Positions 8,181 to 16,838 of a stretch of 64,000 bases of DNA are shown here, piece after piece. How positions within the stretch are numbered: position 1 is the first letter of the stretch; each line of letters opens with the position of its first letter. A program made the position numbers and the translations under genes. Below the pieces are notes generated by a model, which was not told the DNA's origin, made no database searches, and worked only from the letters and a program-made list of their open reading frames with translations. This DNA comes from Kumtagia sp963839725. GTDB taxonomy: Bacteria > Pseudomonadota > Alphaproteobacteria > Rhizobiales > Rhizobiaceae. The stretch is from NCBI GenBank assembly GCA_963839725.1, contig CAWIWT010000033.1, forward strand, positions 1 to 64,000, read 5' to 3'.

Positions 8181-8413
8181 ATGTCGATCTCGCCGGCCAA
8201 TACGACGGATACCTGCCTGAAGACTTGGTTTTCCTGACGAGCGCGTTTGACGAGGTTAAGGGGTCGCAGAAAACTTTCGAGCCTTGGCAACACATCGCGC
8301 TAGCGCGTCAAATTCTCTATATTTACGGGACGGGCGTCGGGGATCGTGACCTGCTGATTGAGGCGGTGATCAGCCACTACAAAAGGCCTCGTCTCGTTCG
8401 GTTCAAGAGGTAG
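8181..8413 (+). pseudogene. small unrecognised protein, paralogue 1, frameshifted near start
   Basis: The C-terminal 75 residues are intact: AGQYDGYLPEDLVFLTSAFD, KTFEPWQHIALARQIL, GVGDRDLLIEAVISHYKRPR. The only matching start, ATG 8181 (MSI), is one base out of frame with the body, so a single indel near 8188 is inferred by comparison with the next gene. The protein is helical, its family unknown. Confidence 0.4.
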
Positions 8414-8418
8414 AGCCA

Positions 8419-8674
8419 GTGACCGAACAAGGGGATCGCTTAATGTCCATCAACAAAGTGGCAGGCGAATACGACATTCACCTGTCTGAAGAACGGAAGA
8501 TTTTGCTAAAGAGTGTGTTTGATGACGTTCAGCAGTCCCAGCTTGTTGAAGGCTTGGGAGGGCGACGCGCTGGGCCGGTACATCTTTGAGGTCTACGATA
8601 GCGGCATCACCGACCGCAGCTTACTGGTTAAGGCAATAAGCCGCAATTACACAAGGCCCCGTCTTGATCGATGA
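8419..8674 (+). pseudogene. small unrecognised protein, paralogue 2, frameshifted
   Basis: GTG 8419 begins MTEQGDRLMSINKVAGEYD and continues ILLKSVFDDVQQSQLVEGL. The remainder (WEGDALGRYIFEVYDSGITD, RSLLVKAISRNYTRPRLDR) is in the next frame from about 8553. The order AG-YD, L-SAFD/SVFDDV, G-DR-LL-EA/KAIS and Y-RPRL matches the preceding gene, so the two are tandem paralogues. The family is unknown. Confidence 0.45.
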
Positions 8675-8687
8675 GCGGCAGCGCAGC

Positions 8688-8878
8688 ATGACGACCCGTG
8701 AAGTAATCCGCCTAGCTCGCCCGACGTCCCGCGCCGACGCCGAGCGCCTGCCGGTCGCCTTCCCGAAGGACGTCATCGCGAGTTGACCTATGAGGGCGAG
8801 GTTTGGCGGGTGCGCCAGACGCGCCTTGGCGCGAAAATCCGCACGCTCGAATTGCGCGCCTATCGGCTGGACGAATAG
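8688..8878 (+). pseudogene. small unrecognised protein, frameshifted
   Basis: ATG 8688 opens MTTREVIRLARPTSRADAER, then LPVAFPKDVI. The frame then shifts near 8775 to ELTYEGEVWRVRQTRLGAK and IRTLELRAYRLDE, stopping at 8876-8878. Restored length is about 64 residues. It resembles small DNA-binding or phage accessory proteins only in size and charge. Confidence 0.35.
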
Positions 8879-8950
8879 GCCGACCGGCACCAATTTCCAC
8901 CAGGCAGGCCCGACCACGGATGTACTGGCGCGGCCTGCCGGTGAAGATGC

Positions 8951-8984
8951 AACGCCCAGCTAACCCGCCGGGCGTTTCGCTTTT
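8951..8984 (+). terminator. rho-independent terminator
   Basis: AACGCCC (8951-8957) pairs with GGGCGTT (8970-8976), followed by TCGCTTTT. It lies downstream of the small frameshifted genes and 90 bases from the tRNA gene. Confidence 0.6.
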
Positions 8985-9076
8985 GTGGCTGGTTAGCCCG
9001 ACCGCTGGTGTTAGACGGACCGTTAGACGGACCTAGCTTTTCTAACTCCGAAATCCCGCTAAGTCTTTGAAATCCT

Positions 9077-9152
<76 letters not shown>

Positions 9153-9415
9153 GGGTGCCGGTAACGGCAGGCGCGGATATAGCCACGGGCGCCCTGCCTG
9201 TCTACCCCCTTGTCTTGCGACAAATGTCACAAACTACCCACCCTCGGCTCGCGCAAAACAGGCGGGCTGCGGTTGCGGCTGCCGCTTGGCTGCAAAAGGT
9301 CATCCGCCCCACTGGACACGAGGCCGCGAAGCGAAGAACATTTCGCCAAGCGTGGCGTTTCAAATGCCTGCTGGATTTCAGATCGGCCGCGAGGCCGCAG
9401 ACAAGGGAGAATAGG

Positions 9416-10873
9416 ATGTCCACGGTAATCAAGGGCGGCACCATCGTCGCCGCCGATCGGACCTATGAGGCCGACGTGCTGATCGAGGGCGAGACGATCA
9501 GCGCGATCGGTAGGAACCTCAAGGGCGACAAGGTCCTCGATGCGGCAGGCGCCTACATCATGCCGGGAGGCATCGACCCGCATACGCATCTCGAAATGCC
9601 GTTCATGGGCACGACCGCTGCCGAGACATGGGAGAGCGGCACATTCGCCGCGCTCTCTGGTGGCACCACGCTGGTTGTGGACTTCGTCATTCCGAGCGGC
9701 AAGGGCATGATCGCCGCGCTCGACGAGTGGGAGGAACGGGCTGCACGGCAGGCATCGTCCGACTATTCGCTGCATATGTGCGTGACCGGGTGGTCGAAGC
9801 AGCATTTCGACGAGATGCCGAAGGTGATCGACCGCGGCATCAACACCTTCAAGCACTTCATGGCCTACAAAGGCGCGCTGATGGTGAATGACGACGAGAT
9901 GTTTGCGTCGTTCCAGCGTTGCGCCGCGCTTGGCGCGCTGCCGCTTGTCCACGCCGAAAACGGCGACCTGGTTGCAGCACTTCAGCAGAAATACCTGGCC
10001 GAGGGCCTGAACGGGCCGGAAGGCCACGCGTATTCGCGCCCACCGGAAGTGGAGGGCGAGGCGACCAATCGCGCCATCATGATCGCTGATGCGGCCGGCG
10101 TGCCGGTCTACATCGTGCATACGTCGAGCGAGCAGGCGCATGAGGCAATTCGCAGGGCGCGGCAGAAGGGCATGCGCGTCTATGGCGAACCGCTGATCCA
10201 GCATCTGACGCTGGACGAGACCGAGTATTTCAACAAGCAGTGGGATCATGCCGCGCAACGCGTGATGAGCCCGCCCTTCCGCAACAAAATCCACCAGGAC
10301 TCGCTGTGGGCCGGCCTGATGTCCGGTTCGCTGCAGGTCGTGGCGACCGATCACTGCGCTTTCACCACCGAGCAGAAGCGGGTCGGCGTCGGAAATTTCA
10401 CCAAGATTCCGAATGGCACCGGCGGTCTTGAGGACCGTATGCCGGTGCTGTGGTCGCGGGGCGTCGAGACAGGACGGCTCACGCCGAACGAATTCGTCGC
10501 GGTGACATCGACCAACAGTGCTCAGATTCTCAACATTTACCCGAAAAAGGGCGCGATCCTTCCGGGCTCGGACGCCGATCTCGTCGTTTGGGATCCGAAA
10601 CTGTCGAAGACGATCTCGGCCGCGACGCAGAAGTCGATCATCGACTACAATGTGTTCGAGGGCTTCAAAGTAAACGGTCTGCCGCGTTACACGCTGTCGC
10701 GTGGCGAAGTCGTCTGGTCCGAAGGCAAGAACGATCAGCCGAGGCCGGGGCGCGGCAAGCTGCTCAAACGCAAGCCGTTCGCGGCGGTCAGCAAGGCGCT
10801 GTCGCAATGGAAGGAGATTACCGCGCCGCGCGCCGTCACGCGCTCGCCGGAGCATATGCCGATCGGCGTCTGA
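9416..10873 (+). CDS. hydA: dihydropyrimidinase / D-hydantoinase
   Basis: 485 residues, a cyclic amidohydrolase that opens dihydropyrimidine or hydantoin rings in reductive pyrimidine breakdown. Seen: zinc ligands in DPHTHLEMPF (about 57-66), the lysine to be carboxylated in FKHFMAYKGA (about 150), HAENGD, the second-site histidine in IVHTSSEQ, and the aspartate in VATDHCAF. Length and order are normal for the family. ATG 9416 follows AGGGAGAATAGG; the open frame extends upstream but is not protein-like there. Usual partners (beta-ureidopropionase, NADP-dependent dihydropyrimidine dehydrogenase) are not adjacent, so the substrate remains inferred. Confidence 0.93.
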   Translation: MSTVIKGGTIVAADRTYEADVLIEGETISAIGRNLKGDKVLDAAGAYIMPGGIDPHTHLEMPFMGTTAAETWESGTFAALSGGTTLVVDFVIPSGKGMIAALDEWEERAARQASSDYSLHMCVTGWSKQHFDEMPKVIDRGINTFKHFMAYKGALMVNDDEMFASFQRCAALGALPLVHAENGDLVAALQQKYLAEGLNGPEGHAYSRPPEVEGEATNRAIMIADAAGVPVYIVHTSSEQAHEAIRRARQKGMRVYGEPLIQHLTLDETEYFNKQWDHAAQRVMSPPFRNKIHQDSLWAGLMSGSLQVVATDHCAFTTEQKRVGVGNFTKIPNGTGGLEDRMPVLWSRGVETGRLTPNEFVAVTSTNSAQILNIYPKKGAILPGSDADLVVWDPKLSKTISAATQKSIIDYNVFEGFKVNGLPRYTLSRGEVVWSEGKNDQPRPGRGKLLKRKPFAAVSKALSQWKEITAPRAVTRSPEHMPIGV

Positions 10874-11026
10874 AGCGCGACCTGCACGACTGGCCATCCG
10901 GATGGGTTCGCGGCCGTCAGGTCGCGAACTGGCAGTCATGTGATGAATGTGAGATGACGGGCGCGTTCACGCTCGCTTAATCGTAAATGGGCGACTAAGA
11001 CGGTATCGCCACCGGTCCTTGCATCC

Positions 11027-11818
11027 ATGAAACACATTCTTATCGTTCTCGCTTTCGTCATCGGCGGCATAGCTCCGGCATTTGCCTGGGGCGCAAGCGG
11101 CCACTTGATTGTCGCCGATGTCGCCTCGCGCCATCTTTCGCCCGCCACAAAAAAAGAAGTCGCGGCGTTGCTCGCGACCCAAGGGTTCACAGCGCTCAAT
11201 CAGATTTCGATGTGGGCGGATCTCGTCAAGTTTCTGAACGTTCCGAACCAGCCGTCACATGTCGTGAGGCTGCCGTTGGATGATAGCGGCTACGACGAGA
11301 AAAAGAACTGCGGCAATCGCCGCTGCGCGGTTCTGGCCATCGAGACCTATACAAAGGTGCTGCGCGACCGAACCAAGTCGAAGAAGGAGCGGATGACCGC
11401 GCTCAAGTATCTGGTCCACCTGGTTGGCGACGTGCATCAACCGCTGCATGACACTGAGGACACCGGCACACGCGTGGTCACGATCGGTGGCGACAAGATA
11501 CGCCTGCATGAAGTCTGGGATAACGAGATTATCAAGCGCAAAACCCTGCTGTGGTTTACCCTCAACGAAAAGGTCGATTCCGGTTCGCAACCTGTTGCCT
11601 ACGGAACGCCGGCCCAGTGGGCCGAGGAGGGCAGGGATATCGCCCGCAACATCATCTTCAAGGACGGGCGTTTGCGGGCAGGCAAGGAAGTCGTCAAGCT
11701 GCCGGAAAGCTACCTGGACGAGAATTGGCCGGTTGTGCGCAAGCGTCTGCGGCAGGCGGGCTATCGTCTCGCCTATCTGCTCAACGATGCGCTGGGGGGC
11801 GATGCAGCCGTCCGATAA
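11027..11818 (+). CDS. secreted S1/P1-type nuclease
   Basis: 263 residues. A signal peptide (about 1-20, ending AFA) is followed by WGASGH, where the new N-terminal Trp and His bind zinc in S1/P1 nucleases. Other zinc-site motifs are present: SMWAD, the His in SHVVRLP, LKYLVHLVGDVHQPLH and LHEVWDNE. It should cleave single-stranded nucleic acid in the periplasm or outside, perhaps for phosphate or nucleotide scavenging. It is a lone gene on this strand; the next gene begins about 155 bases later with no visible link. Confidence 0.92.
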   Translation: MKHILIVLAFVIGGIAPAFAWGASGHLIVADVASRHLSPATKKEVAALLATQGFTALNQISMWADLVKFLNVPNQPSHVVRLPLDDSGYDEKKNCGNRRCAVLAIETYTKVLRDRTKSKKERMTALKYLVHLVGDVHQPLHDTEDTGTRVVTIGGDKIRLHEVWDNEIIKRKTLLWFTLNEKVDSGSQPVAYGTPAQWAEEGRDIARNIIFKDGRLRAGKEVVKLPESYLDENWPVVRKRLRQAGYRLAYLLNDALGGDAAVR

Positions 11819-11974
11819 GCGCTTGATCTTATGTCAGTATCAGGTAGCCGCCAACCGATGCGTTGGAGCTAAAAAGCAAAATATATTAATAGTTTAAGGG
11901 ATTACTCAACGGGACTTTCAGAAATTTCTGCCTAGATTTCACATGCAAATGGCGCAAACGCGGGGGCGTTCCCA

Positions 11975-13960
11975 TTGAATTACCGGCAAACGTCGATTGT
12001 GGGCGCCACGCAGCAATCTGGTGCGAATCTGACAGTGCGGAAGGGTGTTGGTTGGCTAGGCGCCAAAGCGTCGCCGTCTGACATCGCGCTGATTTCGGTC
12101 ATCACGGTACTTTCTCTCGGCGTTGCGATCTTTGCGGGCGATAGCTGGCGATTGCAGTTCCTGTGGTTGATGGTGGCGCCGGCTTGTGGCCTGATCTTCG
12201 GCATGGTTCCGGCGCTCGCGGTGCGCCAGCTCAATCGGAAATTGCAGGCGCTGAACCTTGACCAGGAGGAATTGGTCGGTTTGCTCCTGAAGGACTATGC
12301 GGGAGATCGGGGCGACTGGCTTTGGTCCGCCGATGCCGATGGAAATCTTCGTGGCGTCAGCGAAAAATTCGCGTCATATGTAGGCCAGACCAACCGCTCG
12401 CTGGAAGGCATGTCGCTCATCGATCTGCTGCGCGGCAAGGCGCGGCGTGACAGCGTGCATCTCTCCGAGATGATCATTGCGATGCGCCAGCGGAAACCCT
12501 TCTTCGATCTGAACATAAAGGTCGAGATGAGGGGCGAGTTCAAATGGTGGCGGCTGGCCGGCAGGCCGGCTTTTCGGGATGGACGGTGTACCGGCTTTAT
12601 CGGCACGGCCTCTGACATTACGGCGGAGGTAAGGGCGCGCGAAAACGTCAATCATTTGGCATTCACCGATGGGTTGACCGGGCTTTCGAACCGTTCGCAT
12701 TTCTCCGAGCGGTTGGAAGAATGCTGCACGCGGCTGGAGCGCTATGGCACGCCGTTCGCCGTATTCTACCTCGACCTCGACAAGTTTAAAGCGATCAACG
12801 ATACACGCGGCCATCGCGCCGGTGACCAGCTGTTGATCGAGGTTGGACGCAGACTCGGTTCGCAACTGCGCGAGACCGATACGATTGCCCGGCTTGGGGG
12901 TGATGAGTTTGCCGTGATCCTGCCGGACCAACCCGACAAGGCCGGGATCTCGATAGTTGCTTCGCGGCTGATTGCGGAGGTTGAGAAGCCCTACGAATTG
13001 GACAACGATGCGCTCGTCATCGGGCTCAGCATCGGCATCGCCCGGGCTCCCGACAATGGCTCGAACGCCGACGAAATCCTGCACAATGCCGACCTCGCTC
13101 TCTATCGAGCCAAGGGTGAGGGCGGCAATCGCCATTGCTTCTTCGAATCTGAAATGGACCTCGAAGTCCAGGAGCGTCAGAAACTGGAAAGAGAAATGGC
13201 GGAAGCGCTGGAGAACAACGAGTTTGTCCTTCACTACCTGCCGATCGTCTCTGCCCCCGAAGGCACCGTCACCGGTTTCGAAGCGCTGGTACGCTGGAAG
13301 CATCCGACGCGTGGATTGCTGCAGCCATCCGAGTTCTTGCCTGTCGCGGAACGCTCGACGCTGATTTCGGCCCTTGGCGACTGGACGATCCAGGAGGCCT
13401 GCCGGATGCTGAAGCTGCTGCCGGAGCAGTTCAGCATCGCGGTGAACATCTCGACCAAGCATTTCATGACGTCTGACGTGCGCGAGACTGTTTTGGAAGC
13501 CCTGAAATCAACCGGCGCCGACCCCAAGAGGCTGGAATTGGAGGTCAAGGAGAGCCTTCTTATCGGCGACAAGCCGGAGGTGGTGCACGAACTGCGCAAA
13601 CATGGAGTCGGGATAACGCTGGACGACTTCGGCGCAGGGCTGTCCGGTCTTTCGCACCTGCTCGCCTTTCCGGGCGAGAAGGTCAAAATCGACCGCAGCT
13701 TCGTCGATCTTTACAGCAGCGACGCACAAGGGCGCGACGTGCTTCGCGCAGCCATCGGGCTTGCGCATTCCTTGAACCTTGCTGTCGTGGCCGAAGGCAT
13801 CGAAACCGAGCAGCAGGCGAAGTTCTTTCAGCGGACAGGCTGCGACTTCCTGCAAGGCTTCTACTTCGCCAAGACGATGCCGGCAGCGAGTGTAGCCACA
13901 CAGGTAGCCCTGCTTGGTGCTACCTCTGATGCCGCGAGCGAAGAGATGGAGGCGGCCTGA
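11975..13960 (+). CDS. PAS-GGDEF-EAL cyclic-di-GMP signalling protein
   Basis: 661 residues. Two hydrophobic segments (about 38-72) anchor the protein. A PAS-like domain (about 105-215) precedes GGDEF (about 220-385) and EAL (about 395-650). The diguanylate cyclase site RLGGDEF is intact, with an RETD product-inhibition site five residues before it. EAL-domain catalytic residues also look intact: EALVRW, VNIS, EVKES, LDDFGAG, KIDRSF, AEGIET and FLQGFYF. It could therefore both make and degrade c-di-GMP, with switching by the PAS sensor. The signal is unknown. It is convergent with gguB. Confidence 0.93.
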   Translation: MNYRQTSIVGATQQSGANLTVRKGVGWLGAKASPSDIALISVITVLSLGVAIFAGDSWRLQFLWLMVAPACGLIFGMVPALAVRQLNRKLQALNLDQEELVGLLLKDYAGDRGDWLWSADADGNLRGVSEKFASYVGQTNRSLEGMSLIDLLRGKARRDSVHLSEMIIAMRQRKPFFDLNIKVEMRGEFKWWRLAGRPAFRDGRCTGFIGTASDITAEVRARENVNHLAFTDGLTGLSNRSHFSERLEECCTRLERYGTPFAVFYLDLDKFKAINDTRGHRAGDQLLIEVGRRLGSQLRETDTIARLGGDEFAVILPDQPDKAGISIVASRLIAEVEKPYELDNDALVIGLSIGIARAPDNGSNADEILHNADLALYRAKGEGGNRHCFFESEMDLEVQERQKLEREMAEALENNEFVLHYLPIVSAPEGTVTGFEALVRWKHPTRGLLQPSEFLPVAERSTLISALGDWTIQEACRMLKLLPEQFSIAVNISTKHFMTSDVRETVLEALKSTGADPKRLELEVKESLLIGDKPEVVHELRKHGVGITLDDFGAGLSGLSHLLAFPGEKVKIDRSFVDLYSSDAQGRDVLRAAIGLAHSLNLAVVAEGIETEQQAKFFQRTGCDFLQGFYFAKTMPAASVATQVALLGATSDAASEEMEAA

Positions 13961-13979
13961 TCCAGGCGCGCTCAATAGG

Positions 13980-15272
13980 TCAAGCCTTGTTCTTGTTGTA
14001 TACGTCGAAGATCACCGCCCCGAGCAGCACGAAGCCTTTGACGACCTGCTGCCAGTCGACGTTGACGCCCATGATAGACATGCCGTTGTTCATCACGCCC
14101 ATGATGAAACCGCCAACAACCGACCCGACGACCTGACCGACGCCACCCATTGCCGATGCGCCACCGATAAAGACGGCGGCTATGACGTCCAGTTCGCTGC
14201 CCAGGCCCGCAGCGGGAACAGCCTGCCCCAGGCGAGCCGCGATGATCAGCCCGCCGAGTGCTGAGAGAACACCCATATTGATAAAAACGAGCAGGGTAAG
14301 CCGTTCGGTCTTGATGCCTGAAAGCTGTGCTGCCTTGGCGTTGCCGCCCATGGCATAGACGCGGCGTCCAATAGTCGTCTTCTTGGTGACAAAGACGAAC
14401 AGCGAGATAAGCACCGCCATCACCACCAGCACGATAGGCAGCCCTTTGTAGGTGGCGAAGGAGTAGAAGAGGAATAGCGCAAGTGCACTGATCACCGCCG
14501 TCTTGACGGCAAATAGGGCGAAGGGCTCTGCCTGATAGCCATGCCGCTCGCGTGTGCGGCGCGCCACCAATCCGAAATAAAAATACGCCAGCACACCGAC
14601 GATGCCGATCGCGACCGTGGTCATGTGTAGTGACAGGCCGCTACCGACGATTGTCTTGCCGGCAGCGTTTACTGTCGGCGGCACCAGCGTCAGTGTGCCG
14701 ATCACATCGGGAATAAAGCCGGAGCTTAATGCTTTGAAGCCGTCCGGCAGTGGGCCGACCGAAGAACCGCCACCCAACAGAGCTTGGCAGATACCGCGGA
14801 AAATCAGCATGCCCGCCAGGGTGACGATGAAACTGGGAATACGATGATACGCAATCCAGTACCCCTGGGCAGCGCCGATAAGGCCGCCGACGACTAGGCA
14901 GATGATCGATACCACCAGGGGATTGCTGAAAAAACCGAGTGGCCAGATCACCATCATCATGGCCGCCAACGCGCCGATAAAGCCCGCAACCGAGCCGACG
15001 CTGAGATCGATATGGCCGGAAACGATCACCAGCAGCATGCCGAGCGCCATTACGATGATGAAGCTGTTCTGCTGCACAAGATTGGCGAGGTTTACCGGCT
15101 TGAACAGTGTGCCGGAGGTGGTGAACTGAAAGAACACCATGATGGCGATGAGCGCCAAAACCAGCCCATATTCGCGCAGATTGGTTACAAGCGCCGAAAC
15201 GGCAACGCGCGGCCTTTGCGGTACATCTTCGGCGACGCCGCTTTGCGGCGCGGGAGCGCTTTCGGTGCTCAT
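13980..15272 (-). CDS. gguB: multiple-monosaccharide ABC transporter permease
   Basis: 430 residues with about ten membrane spans. MALGMLLVIVSGHIDLSVGS is the hallmark of ribose/galactose-type ABC permeases, and the extra loop after span 6 (about 215-255) is typical of the longer GguB/MmsB proteins. It forms the channel for sugars delivered by ChvE and driven by GguA. The start ATG overlaps the gguA stop (ATGA), showing translational coupling. It is the last gene of the chvE-gguA-gguB operon. Confidence 0.93.
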   Translation of the reverse strand: MSTESAPAPQSGVAEDVPQRPRVAVSALVTNLREYGLVLALIAIMVFFQFTTSGTLFKPVNLANLVQQNSFIIVMALGMLLVIVSGHIDLSVGSVAGFIGALAAMMMVIWPLGFFSNPLVVSIICLVVGGLIGAAQGYWIAYHRIPSFIVTLAGMLIFRGICQALLGGGSSVGPLPDGFKALSSGFIPDVIGTLTLVPPTVNAAGKTIVGSGLSLHMTTVAIGIVGVLAYFYFGLVARRTRERHGYQAEPFALFAVKTAVISALALFLFYSFATYKGLPIVLVVMAVLISLFVFVTKKTTIGRRVYAMGGNAKAAQLSGIKTERLTLLVFINMGVLSALGGLIIAARLGQAVPAAGLGSELDVIAAVFIGGASAMGGVGQVVGSVVGGFIMGVMNNGMSIMGVNVDWQQVVKGFVLLGAVIFDVYNKNKA

Positions 15273-16801
15273 GATGCTTTTGCCTCTCCCCTTACGATAG
15301 CACGCATGATCTTTTCCTGGGTGGCGTCCTCGGCCGCCATTTCGCCGACGATGCGCCCTTCATTCATGACGTAGACACGATCGGTAATGCCGAGCAACTC
15401 AGGCATTTCCGATGAGATCACGATGATCGCCTTACCCTCGGAAGCGAGGCGGGCGATGATTGTATAGATTTCGTATTTCGCGCCGACGTCGATACCGCGC
15501 GTAGGTTCATCCAAAATCAACACTTCAGGATTGGCGAACAGCCATTTCGAGAGCACCACCTTCTGCTGGTTGCCGCCGGAAAGATTGCCAGTCATCTGAT
15601 AAACGCTCGATGCTCGGATGTTGGTCCTGGCGCGATAGTCGTTGGCAACACGAAGCTCGCGTATGTCGTCGAGCACTCCGTTCGACGAAACCCCCTTGAG
15701 GTGGGCCAGCGTGACGTTGTGCTTGATGTGGTCGATCAGGTTGAGGCCGTAAGTCTTGCGGTCCTCGGTGGCGTAGGCAAGGCCACAAGCGACGGCCTTG
15801 CCGACCGTCGAGGTGTCGACTTTCCTACCGTGCAGAAACACCTCGCCGCTGATCTTTTGCCCATAACTCTTGCCGAACACGCTCATGGCGAATTCAGTGC
15901 GGCCAGCCCCCATAAGGCCGGCTATGCCGACAACCTCGCCTTTCCTCACCGAAAGATCGACATTCTTGATAATCTGACGTTCGGGATGCAGCGGGTGATA
16001 GACCGACCAGTTCCTGACCTCGAAGATTGTCTCGCCGATCTCGGGTTCGCGTGGCGGGTAGCGATTTTCCATCGTCCGTCCGACCATTGACGTGATGATG
16101 CGGTCTTCGGTGACGTCTTGCTTGTCCATCGTTTCGATGGTCTGGCCGTCGCGGATAACCGTAACGCGGTCGGCAACCTTCTTCACCTCGTTCAATTTGT
16201 GCGAAATGAGGATCGCCGTCATCCCCTGCCGCTTGAACTCTAGCAGCAGGTCTAGCAACGCCTGGCTGTCCTTCTCGGAGAGGCTCGCAGTCGGCTCGTC
16301 CAGGATCAGCAGCTTCACTTCCTTGCTGAGCGCCTTGGCAATCTCGACCAGTTGTTGCTTTCCGACGCCGATATTGGTGATCAGCGTCTTCGGATCTTCC
16401 TTGAGGCCCACCTTCTTGAGCAGGGCGCGCGTGCGCGTCTCGTTGGCATTCCAATCGATAACGCCAAATTTGGCGTGCTCGTTGCCGAGAAAAATGTTCT
16501 CTGCGATCGACAGCATCGGAACCAGCGCAAGCTCCTGGTGGATGATGACGATGCCCTGACGCTCGCTGTCGTGGATGCCTTTGAAATGGCATTCCTGCCC
16601 GTGATAGATGATACTACCGTCATAGGTGCCGGAAGGATAAACGCCTGATAGCACCTTCATCAGTGTTGATTTGCCGGCGCCGTTCTCGCCAACTACGGCG
16701 TGAATCTCGCCTTCCTCAACGCTGAGGTTGACGTTGGACAGCGCCTTAACGCCGGGAAACGTCTTGGTGATGTCGCGCATCTCAAGAATCGTAGAGGCCA
16801 T
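15269..16801 (-). CDS. gguA: multiple-monosaccharide ABC transporter ATP-binding protein
   Basis: 510 residues with two ABC domains. The first has Walker A GENGAGKSTLMK, signature VGKQQLVEIAKAL and Walker B LLILDEPTASL. The second has the degenerate Walker A of sugar importers (AGLMGAGRTEFAM), LSGGNQQKVVLSKWL and VLILDEPTRGIDVG. This is the usual duplicated ATPase of CUT2 sugar importers. It lies between chvE (38-bp gap) and gguB (4-bp overlap). Confidence 0.95.
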   Translation of the reverse strand: MASTILEMRDITKTFPGVKALSNVNLSVEEGEIHAVVGENGAGKSTLMKVLSGVYPSGTYDGSIIYHGQECHFKGIHDSERQGIVIIHQELALVPMLSIAENIFLGNEHAKFGVIDWNANETRTRALLKKVGLKEDPKTLITNIGVGKQQLVEIAKALSKEVKLLILDEPTASLSEKDSQALLDLLLEFKRQGMTAILISHKLNEVKKVADRVTVIRDGQTIETMDKQDVTEDRIITSMVGRTMENRYPPREPEIGETIFEVRNWSVYHPLHPERQIIKNVDLSVRKGEVVGIAGLMGAGRTEFAMSVFGKSYGQKISGEVFLHGRKVDTSTVGKAVACGLAYATEDRKTYGLNLIDHIKHNVTLAHLKGVSSNGVLDDIRELRVANDYRARTNIRASSVYQMTGNLSGGNQQKVVLSKWLFANPEVLILDEPTRGIDVGAKYEIYTIIARLASEGKAIIVISSEMPELLGITDRVYVMNEGRIVGEMAAEDATQEKIMRAIVRGEAKAS

Positions 16802-16838
16802 TTAGAACCGCTCCTCCGAGGTTCAGTAAGATGCCGCG

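Noticed and set aside
10906..10929. Stem GTTCGCG/CGCGAAC after the hydantoinase gene as a terminator
   Set aside because: There is no T-run after the stem and it is only 7 bp, so it is too weak to list as a feature.
9227..10939. Very long open frame on the minus strand opposite the hydantoinase gene
   Set aside because: It is an antisense shadow of a GC-rich gene: composition is Arg/His/Ala-heavy with no family motif, and the plus-strand protein is unambiguous.
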